This document shows, one piece after another, positions 9,438 to 22,239 of a stretch of 64,000 nucleotides of DNA; position 1 is the first letter of the stretch, and the number at the start of each line of letters is the position of its first letter. Origin of the DNA: Pterobdella sp. o SKG-2022. Its lineage: Eukaryota > Annelida > Clitellata > Hirudinida > Piscicolidae. The notes under the pieces are model-generated. The model was not told the DNA's origin. It saw only the letters and a list, made by a program, of their open reading frames with translations, and did not search any database. The stretch spans positions 2,452,264-2,516,263 of the forward strand of contig OZ038322.1 in NCBI GenBank assembly GCA_964035795.1. Reading direction: 5' to 3'. The translations under genes were made by a program, and so were the position numbers.

Positions 9438-12400
9438 ATGAGTTTTCAAGCATATATTTTTCAACTCACTCCAAGGTTCTGTTGCCAGAGCCATTTTATC
9501 AAAAGTATGATTTTTTCTTTAAACATCACCTCGCTCGGAGTTACCTCAAGCGTCTGTTTGCTAACAACATTTCTTCTAATAGTTTCAATAATCTTCGGGT
9601 CGAAACTAGATTTTTTCAACAAAAAACTTCATTTTACATTTAATTTGTCTTTTTTTTTTTTTAAATTTCAACATGAGGAAAATTTCAAGCATTTTTAGGT
9701 CAAGTCACCGCAAGGTTATGTTACCAAAACTATTTTATCAAAAGTGAGATCGGTTTTGTAAACTCACTTTCGCTTGGATTCACCGCAAACTTCTTTTCGC
9801 TAACAACCTTTTTCCTACTTGTTTTCGTCATGTCGAAACTGGATTTTTTGTGCTCAAACTGGAGTTAATATTCTCTTTTTTTTGTTATAATTTCTAAATT
9901 CCAAACACGAATGAGTTTTCAAGCATATATTTTTCAACTCACTCCAAGGTTTTGTTGCCAGAGCCATTTTATCAAAAGTATGATTTTTTCTTTAAACATC
10001 ACCTCGCTCGGAGTTACCTCAAGCGTCTGTTTGCTAAAAATATTTCTTCTAATAGTTTCAATAATCTTCGGGTCGAAACTAGATTTTTTCAACAAAAAAC
10101 TTCATTTTACATTTAATTTGTCTTTTTTTTTTTTTAAATTCCAACATGAGGAACATTTCAAGCATTTCTAGGTCAAGTCACCGCAAGGTTATGTTACCAA
10201 AACTATTTTATCAAAAGTGAGATCGGTTTTGTAAACTCACTTTCGCTTGGATTCACCGCAAACTTCTTTTCGCTAACAACCTTTTTCCTACTTGTTTTCG
10301 TCATGTCGAAACTGGATTTTTTGTGCTCAAACTGGAGTTAATATTCTATTTTTTTTGTTATACTTTCTAAATTCTCAACACGAATTAGTTTTCAAGCATA
10401 TATTTTTCAACTCACTCCAAGGTTCTGTTGCCAGAGCCATTTTATCAAAAGTATGATTTTTTCTTTAAACATCACCTCGCTCGGAGTTACCTCAAGCGTC
10501 TGTTTGCTAACAACATTTCTTCTAATAGTTTCAATAATCTTCGGGTCGAAACTAGATTTTTTCAACAAAAAACTTGATTTCACATTAACATTTGTCGTTT
10601 TTTTTTTGAAATTTCAACATGAGGAACATTTCAAGCATTTTTAGGTCAAGTCACCGCAAGGTTATGTTACCAAAACTATTTTATCAAAAGTGAGATCGGT
10701 TTTGTAAACTCACTTTCGCTTGGATTCACCGCAAACTTCTTTTCGCTAACAACCTTTTTCCTACTTGTTTTCGTCATGTCGAAACTGGATTTTTTGTGCT
10801 CAAACTGGAGTTAATATTCTATTTTTTTTGTTATACTTTCTAAATTCTCAACACGAATGAGTTTTCAAGCATATATTTTTCAATTCACTCCAAGGTTCTG
10901 TTGCCAGAGCCATTTTATCAAAAGTATGATTTTTTCTTTAAACATCACCTCGCTCGGAGTTACCTCAAGCGTCTGTTTGCTAACAACATTTCTTCTAATA
11001 GTTTCAATAATCTTCGGGTCGAAACTAGATTTTTTCAACAAAAAACTTCATTTTACATTTAATTTGTCTTTTTTTTTTTTTAAATTTCAACATGAGGAAA
11101 ATTTCAAGCATTTTTAGGTCAAGTCACCGCAAGGTTATGTTACCAAAACTATTTTATCAAAAGTGAGATCGGTTTTGTAAACTCACTTTCGCTTGGATTC
11201 ACCGCAAACTTCTTTTCGCTAACAACCTTTTTCCTACTTGTTTTCGTCATGTCGAAACTGGATTTTTTGTGCTCAAACTGGAGTTAATATTCTATTTTTT
11301 TTGTTATAATTTCTTAATTCTCAACACGAATGAGTTTTCAAGCATATATTTTTCAATTCACTCCAAGGTTCTGTTGCCAGAGCCATTTTATCACAAGTAT
11401 GATTTTTTCTTTAAGCATCACCTCGCTCGGAGTTACCTCAAGCGTCTGTTTGCTAAAAATATTTCTTCTAATAGTTTCAATAATCTTCGGGTCGAAACTA
11501 GATTTTTTCAACAAATAACTTGATTTCACATTAACATTTGTCGTTTTTTTTTTTTAAATTTCAACATGAGGAAAATTTCAAGCATTTTTAGGTCAAGTCA
11601 CCGCAAGAATATGTTACCAAAACTATTTTATCAAAAGTAAGATTGGTTCTTTAAACACGCTTTCGCTTGGAGTCACCGCAAACTTCTTTTCGCTAACAAC
11701 CTTTTTCCTACTAGTTTTCGTCATGTCGAAACTGGATTTTTTGTGCTCAAACTGGAGTTAATATTCTATTTTTTTTGTTATACTTTCTAAATTCTCAACA
11801 CGAATGAGTTTTCAAGCATATATTTTTCAACTCACTCCAAGGTTCTGTTGCCAGAGCCATTTTATCAAAAGTATGATTTTTTCTTTAAACATCACCTCGC
11901 TCGGAGTTACCTCAAGCGTCTGTTTGCTAACAACATTTCTTCTAATAGTTTCAATAATCTTCGGGTCGAAACTAGATTTTTTCAACAAAAAACTTCATTT
12001 TACATTTAATTTGTCTTTTTTTTTTTTTAAATTCCAACATGAGGAACATTTCAAGCATTTCTAGGTCAAGTCACCGCAAGGTTATGTTACCAAAACTATT
12101 TTATCAAAAGTGAGATCGGTTTTGTAAACTCACTTTCGCTTGGATTCACCGCAAACTTCTTTTCGCTAACAACCTTTTTCCTACTAGTTTTCGTCATGTC
12201 GAAACTGGATTTTTTGTGCTCAAACTGGAGTTAAAATTCTATTTGTTTTGTTATACTTTCTAAATTCTCAACACGAATGAGTTTTCAAGCATATATTTTT
12301 CAACTCACTCCAAGGTTCTGTTGCCAGAGCCATTTTATCACAAGTATGATTTTTTCTTTAAGCATCACCTCGCTCGGAGTTACCTCAAGCGTCTGTTTGC

Positions 12401-12750
12401 TAACAACATTTCTTCTAATAGTTTCAATAATCTTCGGGTCGAAACTAGATTTTTTCAACAAAAAACTTCATTTTACATTTAATTTGTCTTTTTTTTTTTT
12501 TTAAATTCCAACATGAGGAACATTTCAAGCATTTCTAGGTCAAGTCACCGCAAGGTTATGTTACCAAAACTATTTTATCAAAAGTGAGATCGGTTTTGTA
12601 AACTCACTTTCGCTTGGATTCACCGCAAACTTCTTTTCGCTAACAACCTTTTTCCTACTTGTTTTCGTCATGTCGAAACTGGATTTTTTGTGCTCAAACT
12701 GGAGTTAATATTCTCTTTTTTTTGTTATAATTTCTAAATTCCAAACACGA
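9438..12750 (+). repeat. Mosaic satellite segment after the 9-mer pair (7 monomers)
   Basis: Monomers start at 9438, 9911, 10384, 10857, 11330, 11804 and 12277. They carry the same variants as the 9-mers but in a different order. The copy at 9438 begins like 5172 and ends like 7541; the copy at 9911 resembles 8016. The copy at 10384 has lost the ATGAG start (GAATTAG). Copies 11330 and 12277 share a private TTTAAGCATCACC change. I see nothing other than satellite here. Confidence 0.85.
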
Positions 12751-15700
12751 ATGAGTTTTCAAGCATATATTTTTCAACTCACTCCAAGGTTTTGTTGCCA
12801 GAGCCATTTTATCAAAAGTATGATTTTTTCTTTAAACATCACCTCGCTCGGAGTTACCTCAAGCGTCTGTTTGCTAAAAATATTTCTTCTAATAGTTTCA
12901 ATAATCTTCGGGTCGAAACTAGATTTTTTCAACAAAAAACTTCATTTTACATTTAATTTGTCTTTTTTTTTTTTTAAATTCCAACATGAGGAACATTTCA
13001 AGCATTTCTAGGTCAAGTCACCGCAAGGTTATGTTACCAAAACTATTTTATCAAAAGTGAGATCGGTTTTGTAAACTCACTTTCGCTTGGATTCACCGCA
13101 AACTTCTTTTCGCTAACAACCTTTTTCCTACTTGTTTTCGTCATGTCGAAACTGGATTTTTTGTGCTCAAACTGGAGTTAATATTCTCTTTTTTTTGTTA
13201 TACTTTCTAAATTCCCAACATGAATGAGTTTTCAAGCATATATTTTTCAACTCACTCCAAGGTTTTGTTGCCAGAGCCATTTTATCAAAAGTATGATTTT
13301 TTCTTTAAACATCACCTCGCTCGGAGTTACCTCAAGCGTCTGTTTGCTAACAACATTTCTTCTAATAGTTTCAATAATCTTCGGGTCGAAACTTGATTTT
13401 TTCAACAAAAAACTTGATTTCACATTAACATTTGTCGTTTTTTTTTTTTTAAATTCCAACATGAAGAACATTTCAAGCATTTTTAGGTCAAGTCACCGCA
13501 AGGTTATGTTACCAAAACTATTTTATCAAAAGTGAGATCGGTTTTGTAAACTCACTTTCGCTTGGATTCACCGCAAACTTCTTTTCGCTAACAACCTTTT
13601 TCCTACTTGTTTTCGTCATGTCGAAACTGGATTTTTTGTGCTCAAACTGGAGTTAATATTCTATATTTTTTGTTATAATTTCTTAATTCTCAACACGAAT
13701 GAGTTTTCAAGCATATATTTTTCAATTCACTCCAAGGTTCTGTTGCCAGAGCCATTTTATCACAAGTATGATTTTTTCTTTAAACATCACCTCGCTCGGA
13801 GTTACCTCAAGCGTCTGTTTGCTAAAAATATTTCTTCTAATAGTTTCAATAATCTTCGGGTCGAAACTAGATTTTTTCAACAAATAACTTGATTTCACAT
13901 TAACATTTGTCTTTTTTTTTTTTTTAAATTCCAACATGAGGAACATTTCAAGCATTTCTAGGTCAAGTCACCGCAAGGTTATGTTACCAAAACTATTTTA
14001 TCAAAAGTGAGATCGGTTTTGTAAACTCACTTTCGCTTGGATTCACCGCAAACTTCTTTTCGCTAACAACCTTTTTCCTACTTGTTTTCGTCATGTCGAA
14101 ACTGGATTTTTTGTGCTCAAACTGGAGTTAATATTCTCTTTTTTTTGTTATAATTTCTAAATTCCAAACACGAATGAGTTTTCAAGCATATATTTTTCAA
14201 CTCACTCCAAGGTTTTGTTGCCAGAGCCATTTTATCAAAAGTATGATTTTTTCTTTAAACATCACCTCGCTCGGAGTTACCTCAAGCGTCTGTTTGCTAA
14301 AAATATTTCTTCTAATAGTTTCAATAATCTTCGGGTCGAAACTAGATTTTTTCAACAAAAAACTTCATTTTACATTTAATTTGTCTTTTTTTTTTTTTAA
14401 ATTCCAACATGAGGAACATTTCAAGCATTTCTAGGTCAAGTCACCGCAAGGTTATGTTACCAAAACTATTTTATCAAAAGTGAGATCGGTTTTGTAAACT
14501 CACTTTCGCTTGGATTCACCGCAAACTTCTTTTCGCTAACAACCTTTTTCCTACTTGTTTTCGTCATGTCGAAACTGGATTTTTTGTGCTCAAACTGGAG
14601 TTAATATTCTCTTTTTTTTGTTATAATTTCTAAATTCCCAACATGAATGAGTTTTCAAGCATATATTTTTCAACTCACTCCAAGGTTTTGTTGCCAGAGC
14701 CATTTTATCAAAAGTATGATTTTTTCTTTAAACATCACCTCGCTCGGAGTTACCTCAAGCGTCTGTTTGCTAACAACATTTCTTTTAATAGTTTCAATAA
14801 TCTTCGGGTCGAAACTTGATTTTTTCAACAAAAAACTTGATTTCACATTAACATTTGTCGTTTTTTTTTTTTTAAATTCCAACATGAAGAACATTTCAAG
14901 CATTTTTAGGTCAAGTCACCGCAAGGTTATGTTACCAAAACTATTTTATCAAAAGTGAGATCGGTTTTGTAAACTCACTTTCGCTTGGATTCACCGCAAA
15001 CTTCTTTTCGCTAACAACCTTTTTCCTACTTGTTTTCGTCATGTCGAAACTGGATTTTTTGTGCTCAAACTGGAGTTAATATTCTATATTTTTTGTTATA
15101 ATTTCTTAATTCTCAACACGAATGAGTTTTCAAGCATATATTTTTCAATTCACTCCAAGGTTCTGTTGCCAGAGCCATTTTATCACAAGTATGATTTTTT
15201 CTTTAAACATCACCTCGCTCGGAGTTACCTCAAGCGTCTGTTTGCTAAAAATATTTCTTCTAATAGTTTCAATAATCTTCGGGTCGAAACTAGATTTTTT
15301 CAACAAATAACTTGATTTCACATTAACATTTGTCGTTTTTTTTTTTGAAATTTCAACATGAGGAAAATTTCAAGCATTTTTAGGTCAAGTCACCGCAAGA
15401 ATATGTTACCAAAACTATTTTATCAAAAGTAAGATTGGTTCTTTAAACACGCTTTCGCTTGGAGTCACCGCGAACTTCTTTTCGCTAACAACCTTTTTCC
15501 TACTAGTTTTCGTCATGTCGAAACTGGATTTTTTGTGCTCAAACTGGAGTTAATATTCTATTTTTTTTGTTATACTTTCTAAATTCTCAACACGAATGAG
15601 TTTTCAAGCATATATTTTTCAATTCACTCCAAGGTTCTGTTGCCAGAGCCATTTTATCAAAAGTATGATTTTTTCTTTAAACATCACCTCGCTCGGAGTT

Positions 15701-17018
15701 ACCTCAAGCGTCTGTTTGCTAACAACATTTCTTTTAATAGTTTCAATAATCTTCGGGTCGAAACTAGATTTTTTCAACAAATAACTTGATTTCACATTAA
15801 CATTTGTCTTTTTTTTTTTTTTAAATTCCAACATGAGGAACATTTCAAGCATTTCTAGGTCAAGTCACCGCAAGGTTATGTTACCAAAACTATTTTATCA
15901 AAAGTGAGATCGGTTTTGTAAACTCACTTTCGCTTGGATTCACCGCAAACTTCTTTTCGCTAACAACCTTTTTCCTACTTGTTTTCGTCATGTCGAAACT
16001 GGATTTTTTGTGCTCAAACTGGAGTTAATATTCTCTTTTTTTTGTTATAATTTCTAAATTCCAAACACGAATGAGTTTTCAAGCATATATTTTTCAACTC
16101 ACTCCAAGGTTTTGTTGCCAGAGCCATTTTATCAAAAGTATGATTTTTTCTTTAAACATCACCTCGCTCGGAGTTACCTCAAGCGTCTGTTTGCTAAAAA
16201 TATTTCTTCTAATAGTTTCAATAATCTTCGGGTCGAAACTAGATTTTTTCAACAAAAAACTTCATTTTACATTTAATTTGTCTTTTTTTTTTTTTAAATT
16301 CCAACATGAGGAACATTTCAAGCATTTCTAGGTCAAGTCACCGCAAGGTTATGTTACCAAAACTATTTTATCAAAAGTGAGATCGGTTTTGTAAACTCAC
16401 TTTCGCTTGGATTCACCGCAAACTTCTTTTCGCTAACAACCTTTTTCCTACTTGTTTTCGTCATGTCGAAACTGGATTTTTTGTGCTCAAACTGGAGTTA
16501 ATATTCTCTTTTTTTTGTTATAATTTCTAAATTCCCAACACGAATGAGTTTTCAAGCATATATTTTTCAACTCACCGCAAGGTTTTGTTGCCAGAGCCAT
16601 TTTATCAAAAGTATGATTTTTTCTTTAAACATCACCTCGCTCGGAGTTACCTCAAGCGTCTGTTTGCTAACAACATTTCTTCTAATAGTTTCAATAATCT
16701 TCGGGTCGAAACTTGATTTTTTCAACAAAAAACTTGATTTCACATTAACATTTGTCGTTTTTTTTTTTTTAAATTCCAACATGAAGAACATTTCAAGCAT
16801 TTTTAGGTCAAGTCACCGCAAGGTTATGTTACCAAAACTATTTTATCAAAAGTGAGATCGGTTTTGTAAACTCACTTTCGCTTGGATTCACCGCAAACTT
16901 CTTTTCGCTAACAACCTTTTTCCTACTTGTTTTCGTCATGTCGAAACTGGATTTTTTGTGCTCAAACTGGAGTTAATATTCTATATTTTTTGTTATAATT
17001 TCTTAATTCTCAACACGA
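12751..17018 (+). repeat. Mixed trimer/tetramer satellite segment (9 monomers)
   Basis: Monomers start at 12751, 13224, 13699, 14174, 14647, 15122, 15596, 16071 and 16544. The trio 12751-14173 is echoed by the trio at 14174-15595, offset 1423 bp. The group 14174-16070 is echoed, with substitutions, by 16071-17967, offset 1897 bp. The 16071-17018 pair also resembles 8016-8963, including the CTCACCGCAAGG variant, so pieces of the 9-mer have been re-used. Confidence 0.7.
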
Positions 17019-19867
17019 ATGAGTTTTCAAGCATATATTTTTCAATTCACTCCAAGGTTCTGTTGCCAGAGCCATTTTATCACAAGTATGATTTTTTCTT
17101 TAAACATCACCTCGCTCGGAGTTACCTCAAGCGTCTGTTTGCTAAAAATATTTCTTCTAATAGTTTCAATAATCTTCGGGTCGAAACTAGATTTTTTCAA
17201 CAAATAACTTGATTTCACATTAACATTTGTCGTTTTTTTTTTTGAAATTTCAACATGAGGAAAATTTCAAGCATTTTTAGGTCAAGTCACCGCAAGATTA
17301 AGTTACCAAAACTATTTTATCAAAAGTAAGATTGGTTCTTTAAACACGCTTTCGCTTGGAGTCACCGCGAACTTCTTTTCGCTAACAACCTTTTTCCTAC
17401 TAGTTTTCGTCATGTCGAAACTGGATTTTTTGTGCTCAAACTGGAGTTAATATTCTATTTTTTTTGTTATACTTTCTAAATTCTCAACACGAATGAGTTT
17501 TCAAGCATATATTTTTCAACTCACTCCAAGGTTCTGTTGCCAGAGCCATTTTATCAAAAGTATGATTTTTTCTTTAAACATCACCTCGCTCGGAGTTACC
17601 TCAAGCGTCTGTTTGCTAACAACATTTCTTCTAATAGTTTCAATAATCTTCGGGTCGAAACTTGATTTTTTCAACAAAAAACTTGATTTCACATTAACAT
17701 TTGTCGTTTTTTTTTTTTTAAATTCCAACATGAAGAACATTTCAAGCATTTTTAGGTCAAGTCACCGCAAGGTTATGTTACCAAAACTATTTTATCAAAA
17801 GTGAGATCGGTTTTGTAAACTCACTTTCGCTTGGATTCACCGCAAACTTCTTTTCGCTAACAACCTTTTTCCTACTTGTTTTCGTCATGTCGAAACTGGA
17901 TTTTTTGTGCTCAAACTGGAGTTAATATTCTCTTTTTTTTGTTATAATTTCTAAATTCCCAACATGAATGAGTTTTCAAGCATATATTTTTCAACTCACC
18001 GCAAGGTTTTGTTGCCAGAGCCATTTTATCAAAAGTATGATTTTTTCTTTAAACATCACCTCGCTCGGAGTTACCTCAAGCGTCTGTTTGCTAACAACAT
18101 TTCTTCTAATAGTTTCAATAATCTTCGGGTCGAAACTTGATTTTTTCAACAAAAAACTTGATTTCACATTAACATTTGTCGTTTTTTTTTTTTTAAATTC
18201 CAACATGAAGAACATTTCAAGCATTTTTAGGTCAAGTCACCGCAAGGTTATGTTACCAAAACTATTTTATCAAAAGTGAGATCGGTTTTGTAAACTCACT
18301 TTCGCTTGGATTCACCGCAAACTTCTTTTCGCTAACAACCTTTTTCCTACTTGTTTTCGTCATGTCGAAACTGGATTTTTTGTGCTCAAACTGGAGTTAA
18401 TATTCTATTTTTTTTGTTATACTTTCTAAATTCTCAACACGAATGAGTTTTCAAGCATATATTTTTCAACTCACTCCAAGGTTCTGTTGCCAGAGCCATT
18501 TTATCAAAAGTATGATTTTTTCTTTAAACATCACCTCGCTCGGAGTTACCTTAAGCGTCTGTTTGCTAACAACATTTCTTCTAATAGTTTCAATAATCTT
18601 CGGGTCGAAACTTGATTTTTTCAACAAAAAACTTGATTTCACATTAACATTTGTCGTTTTTTTTTTTTTAAATTCCAACATGAAGAACATTTCAAGCATT
18701 TTTAGGTCAAGTCACCGCAAGGTTATGTTACCAAAACTATTTTATCAAAAGTGAGATCGGTTTTGTAAACTCACTTTCGCTTGGATTCACCGCAAACTTC
18801 TTTTCGCTAACAACCTTTTTCCTACTTGTTTTCGTCATGTCGAAACTGGATTTTTTGTGCTCAAACTGGAGTTAATATTCTCTTTTTTTTGTTATAATTT
18901 CTAAATTCCCAACATGAATGAGTTTTCAAGCATATATTTTTCAACTCACTCCAAGGTTTTGTTGCCAGAGCCATTTTATCAAAAGTATGATTTTTTCTTT
19001 AAACATCACCTCGCTCGGAGTTACCTCAAGCGTCTGTTTGCTAACAACATTTCTTTTAATAGTTTCAATAATCTTCGGGTCGAAACTTGATTTTTTCAAC
19101 AAAAAACTTGATTTCACATTAACATTTGTCGTTTTTTTTTTTTTAAATTCCAACATGAAGAACATTTCAAGCATTTTTAGGTCAAGTCACCGCAAGGTTA
19201 TGTTACCAAAACTATTTTATCAAAAGTGAGATCGGTTTTGTAAACTCACTTTCGCTTGGATTCACCGCAAACTTCTTTTCGCTAACAACCTTTTTCCTAC
19301 TTGTTTTCGTCATGTCGAAACTGGATTTTTTGTGCTCAAACTGGAGTTAATATTCTCTTTTTTTTGTTATAATTTCTAAATTCCCAACATGAATGAGTTT
19401 TCAAGCATATATTTTTCAACTCACTCCAAGGTTTTGTTGCCAGAGCCATTTTATCAAAAGTATGATTTTTTCTTTAAACATCACCTCGCTCGGAGTTACC
19501 TCAAGCGTCTGTTTGCTAACAACATTTCTTCTAATAGTTTCAATAATCTTCGGGTCGAAACTTGATTTTTTCAACAAAAAACTTGATTTCACATTAACAT
19601 TTGTCGTTTTTTTTTTTTTAAATTCCAACATGAAGAACATTTCAAGCATTTTTAGGTCAAGTCACCGCAAGGTTATGTTACCAAAACTATTTTATCAAAA
19701 GTGAGATCGGTTTTGTAAACTCACTTTCGCTTGGATTCACCGCAAACTTCTTTTCGCTAACAACCTTTTTCCTACTAGTTTTCGTCATGTCGAAACTGGA
19801 TTTTTTGTGCTCAAACTGGAGTTAATATTCTCTTTTTTTTGTTATAATTTCTAAATTCCCAACATGA
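17019..19867 (+). repeat. Higher-order repeat, 6-mer (2849 bp)
   Basis: Six monomers start at 17019, 17493, 17968, 18443, 18918 and 19393. The first carries a rare CAAGATTAAGTTACC variant near 17292-17306, which recurs exactly 2849 bp later near 20141-20155. The fourth carries a TTACCTTAAGCG change that recurs 2374 bp later in the monomer at 20817. Together these show a second copy of the group with one monomer fewer. Confidence 0.8.
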
Positions 19868-22239
19868 ATGAGTTTTCAAGCATATATTTTTCAATTCACT
19901 CCAAGGTTCTGTTGCCAGAGCCATTTTATCACAAGTATGATTTTTTCTTTAAACATCACCTCGCTCGGAGTTACCTCAAGCGTCTGTTTGCTAAAAATAT
20001 TTCTTCTAATAGTTTCAATAATCTTCGGGTCGAAACTAGATTTTTTCAACAAATAACTTGATTTCACATTAACATTTGTCGTTTTTTTTTTTGAAATTTC
20101 AACATGAGGAAAATTTCAAGCATTTTTAGGTCAAGTCACCGCAAGATTAAGTTACCAAAACTATTTTATCAAAAGTAAGATTGGTTCTTTAAACACGCTT
20201 TCGCTTGGAGTCACCGCGAACTTCTTTTCGCTAACAACCTTTTTCCTACTAGTTTTCGTCATGTCGAAACTGGATTTTTTGTGCTCAAACTGGAGTTAAT
20301 ATTCTATTTTTTTTGTTATACTTTCTAAATTCTCAACACGAATGAGTTTTCAAGCATATATTTTTCAACTCACTCCAAGGTTCTGTTGCCAGAGCCATTT
20401 TATCAAAAGTATGATTTTTTCTTTAAACATCACCTCGCTCGGAGTTACCTCAAGCGTCTGTTTGCTAACAACATTTCTTCTAATAGTTTCAATAATCTTC
20501 GGGTCGAAACTTGATTTTTTCAACAAAAAACTTGATTTCACATTAACATTTGTCGTTTTTTTTTTTTTAAATTCCAACATGAAGAACATTTCAAGCATTT
20601 TTAGGTCAAGTCACCGCAAGGTTATGTTACCAAAACTATTTTATCAAAAGTGAGATCGGTTTTGTAAACTCACTTTCGCTTGGATTCACCGCAAACTTCT
20701 TTTCGCTAACAACCTTTTTCCTACTTGTTTTCGTCATGTCGAAACTGGATTTTTTGTGCTCAAACTGGAGTTAATATTCTATTTTTTTTGTTATACTTTC
20801 TAAATTCTCAACACGAATGAGTTTTCAAGCATATATTTTTCAACTCACTCCAAGGTTCTGTTGCCAGAGCCATTTTATCAAAAGTATGATTTTTTCTTTA
20901 AACATCACCTCGCTCGGAGTTACCTTAAGCGTCTGTTTGCTAACAACATTTCTTCTAATAGTTTCAATAATCTTCGGGTCGAAACTTGATTTTTTCAACA
21001 AAAAACTTGATTTCACATTAACATTTGTCGTTTTTTTTTTTTTAAATTCCAACATGAAGAACATTTCAAGCATTTTTAGGTCAAGTCACCGCAAGGTTAT
21101 GTTACCAAAACTATTTTATCAAAAGTGAGATCGGTTTTGTAAACTCACTTTCGCTTGGATTCACCGCAAACTTCTTTTCGCTAACAACCTTTTTCCTACT
21201 TGTTTTCGTCATGTCGAAACTGGATTTTTTGTGCTCAAACTGGAGTTAATATTCTCTTTTTTTTGTTATAATTTCTAAATTCCCAACATGAATGAGTTTT
21301 CAAGCATATATTTTTCAACTCACTCCAAGGTTTTGTTGCCAGAGCCATTTTATCAAAAGTATGATTTTTTCTTTAAACATCACCTCGCTCGGAGTTACCT
21401 CAAGCGTCTGTTTGCTAACAACATTTCTTTTAATAGTTTCAATAATCTTCGGGTCGAAACTTGATTTTTTCAACAAAAAACTTGATTTCACATTAACATT
21501 TGTCGTTTTTTTTTTTTTAAATTCCAACATGAAGAACATTTCAAGCATTTTTAGGTCAAGTCACCGCAAGGTTATGTTACCAAAACTATTTTATCAAAAG
21601 TGAGATCGGTTTTGTAAACTCACTTTCGCTTGGATTCACCGCAAACTTCTTTTCGCTAACAACCTTTTTCCTACTTGTTTTCGTCATGTCGAAACTGGAT
21701 TTTTTGTGCTCAAACTGGAGTTAATATTCTCTTTTTTTTGTTATAATTTCTAAATTCCCAACATGAATGAGTTTTCAAGCATATATTTTTCAACTCACTC
21801 CAAGGTTTTGTTGCCAGAGCCATTTTATCAAAAGTATGATTTTTTCTTTAAACATCACCTCGCTCGGAGTTACCTCAAGCGTCTGTTTGCTAACAACATT
21901 TCTTCTAATAGTTTCAATAATCTTCGGGTCGAAACTAGATTTTTTCAACAAAAAACTTCATTTTACATTTAATTTGTCTTTTTTTTTTTTTAAATTCCAA
22001 CATGAGGAACATTTCAAGCATTTCTAGGTCAAGTCACCGCAAGGTTATGTTACCAAAACTATTTTATCAAAAGTGAGATCGGTTTTGTAAACTCACTTTC
22101 GCTTGGATTCACCGCAAACTTCTTTTCGCTAACAACCTTTTTCCTACTTGTTTTCGTCATGTCGAAACTGGATTTTTTGTGCTCAAACTGGAGTTAATAT
22201 TCTATTTTTTTTGTTATAATTTCTTAATTCTCAACACGA
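19868..22239 (+). repeat. 5-mer derivative of the preceding 6-mer, one monomer lost
   Basis: Monomers start at 19868, 20342, 20817, 21292 and 21767. They match 17019, 17493/17968, 18443, 18918 and the start of 19393. The monomer at 20342 begins like 17493 (CTCACTCCAAGGTTCTG) and ends like 17968 (ATTCTATTTTTTTTG, TTCTCAACACG), so it is a hybrid in which exactly one repeat length has gone. The copy at 21767 departs from 19393 after its middle and takes the AACTTCATTTTAC type. Confidence 0.8.
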
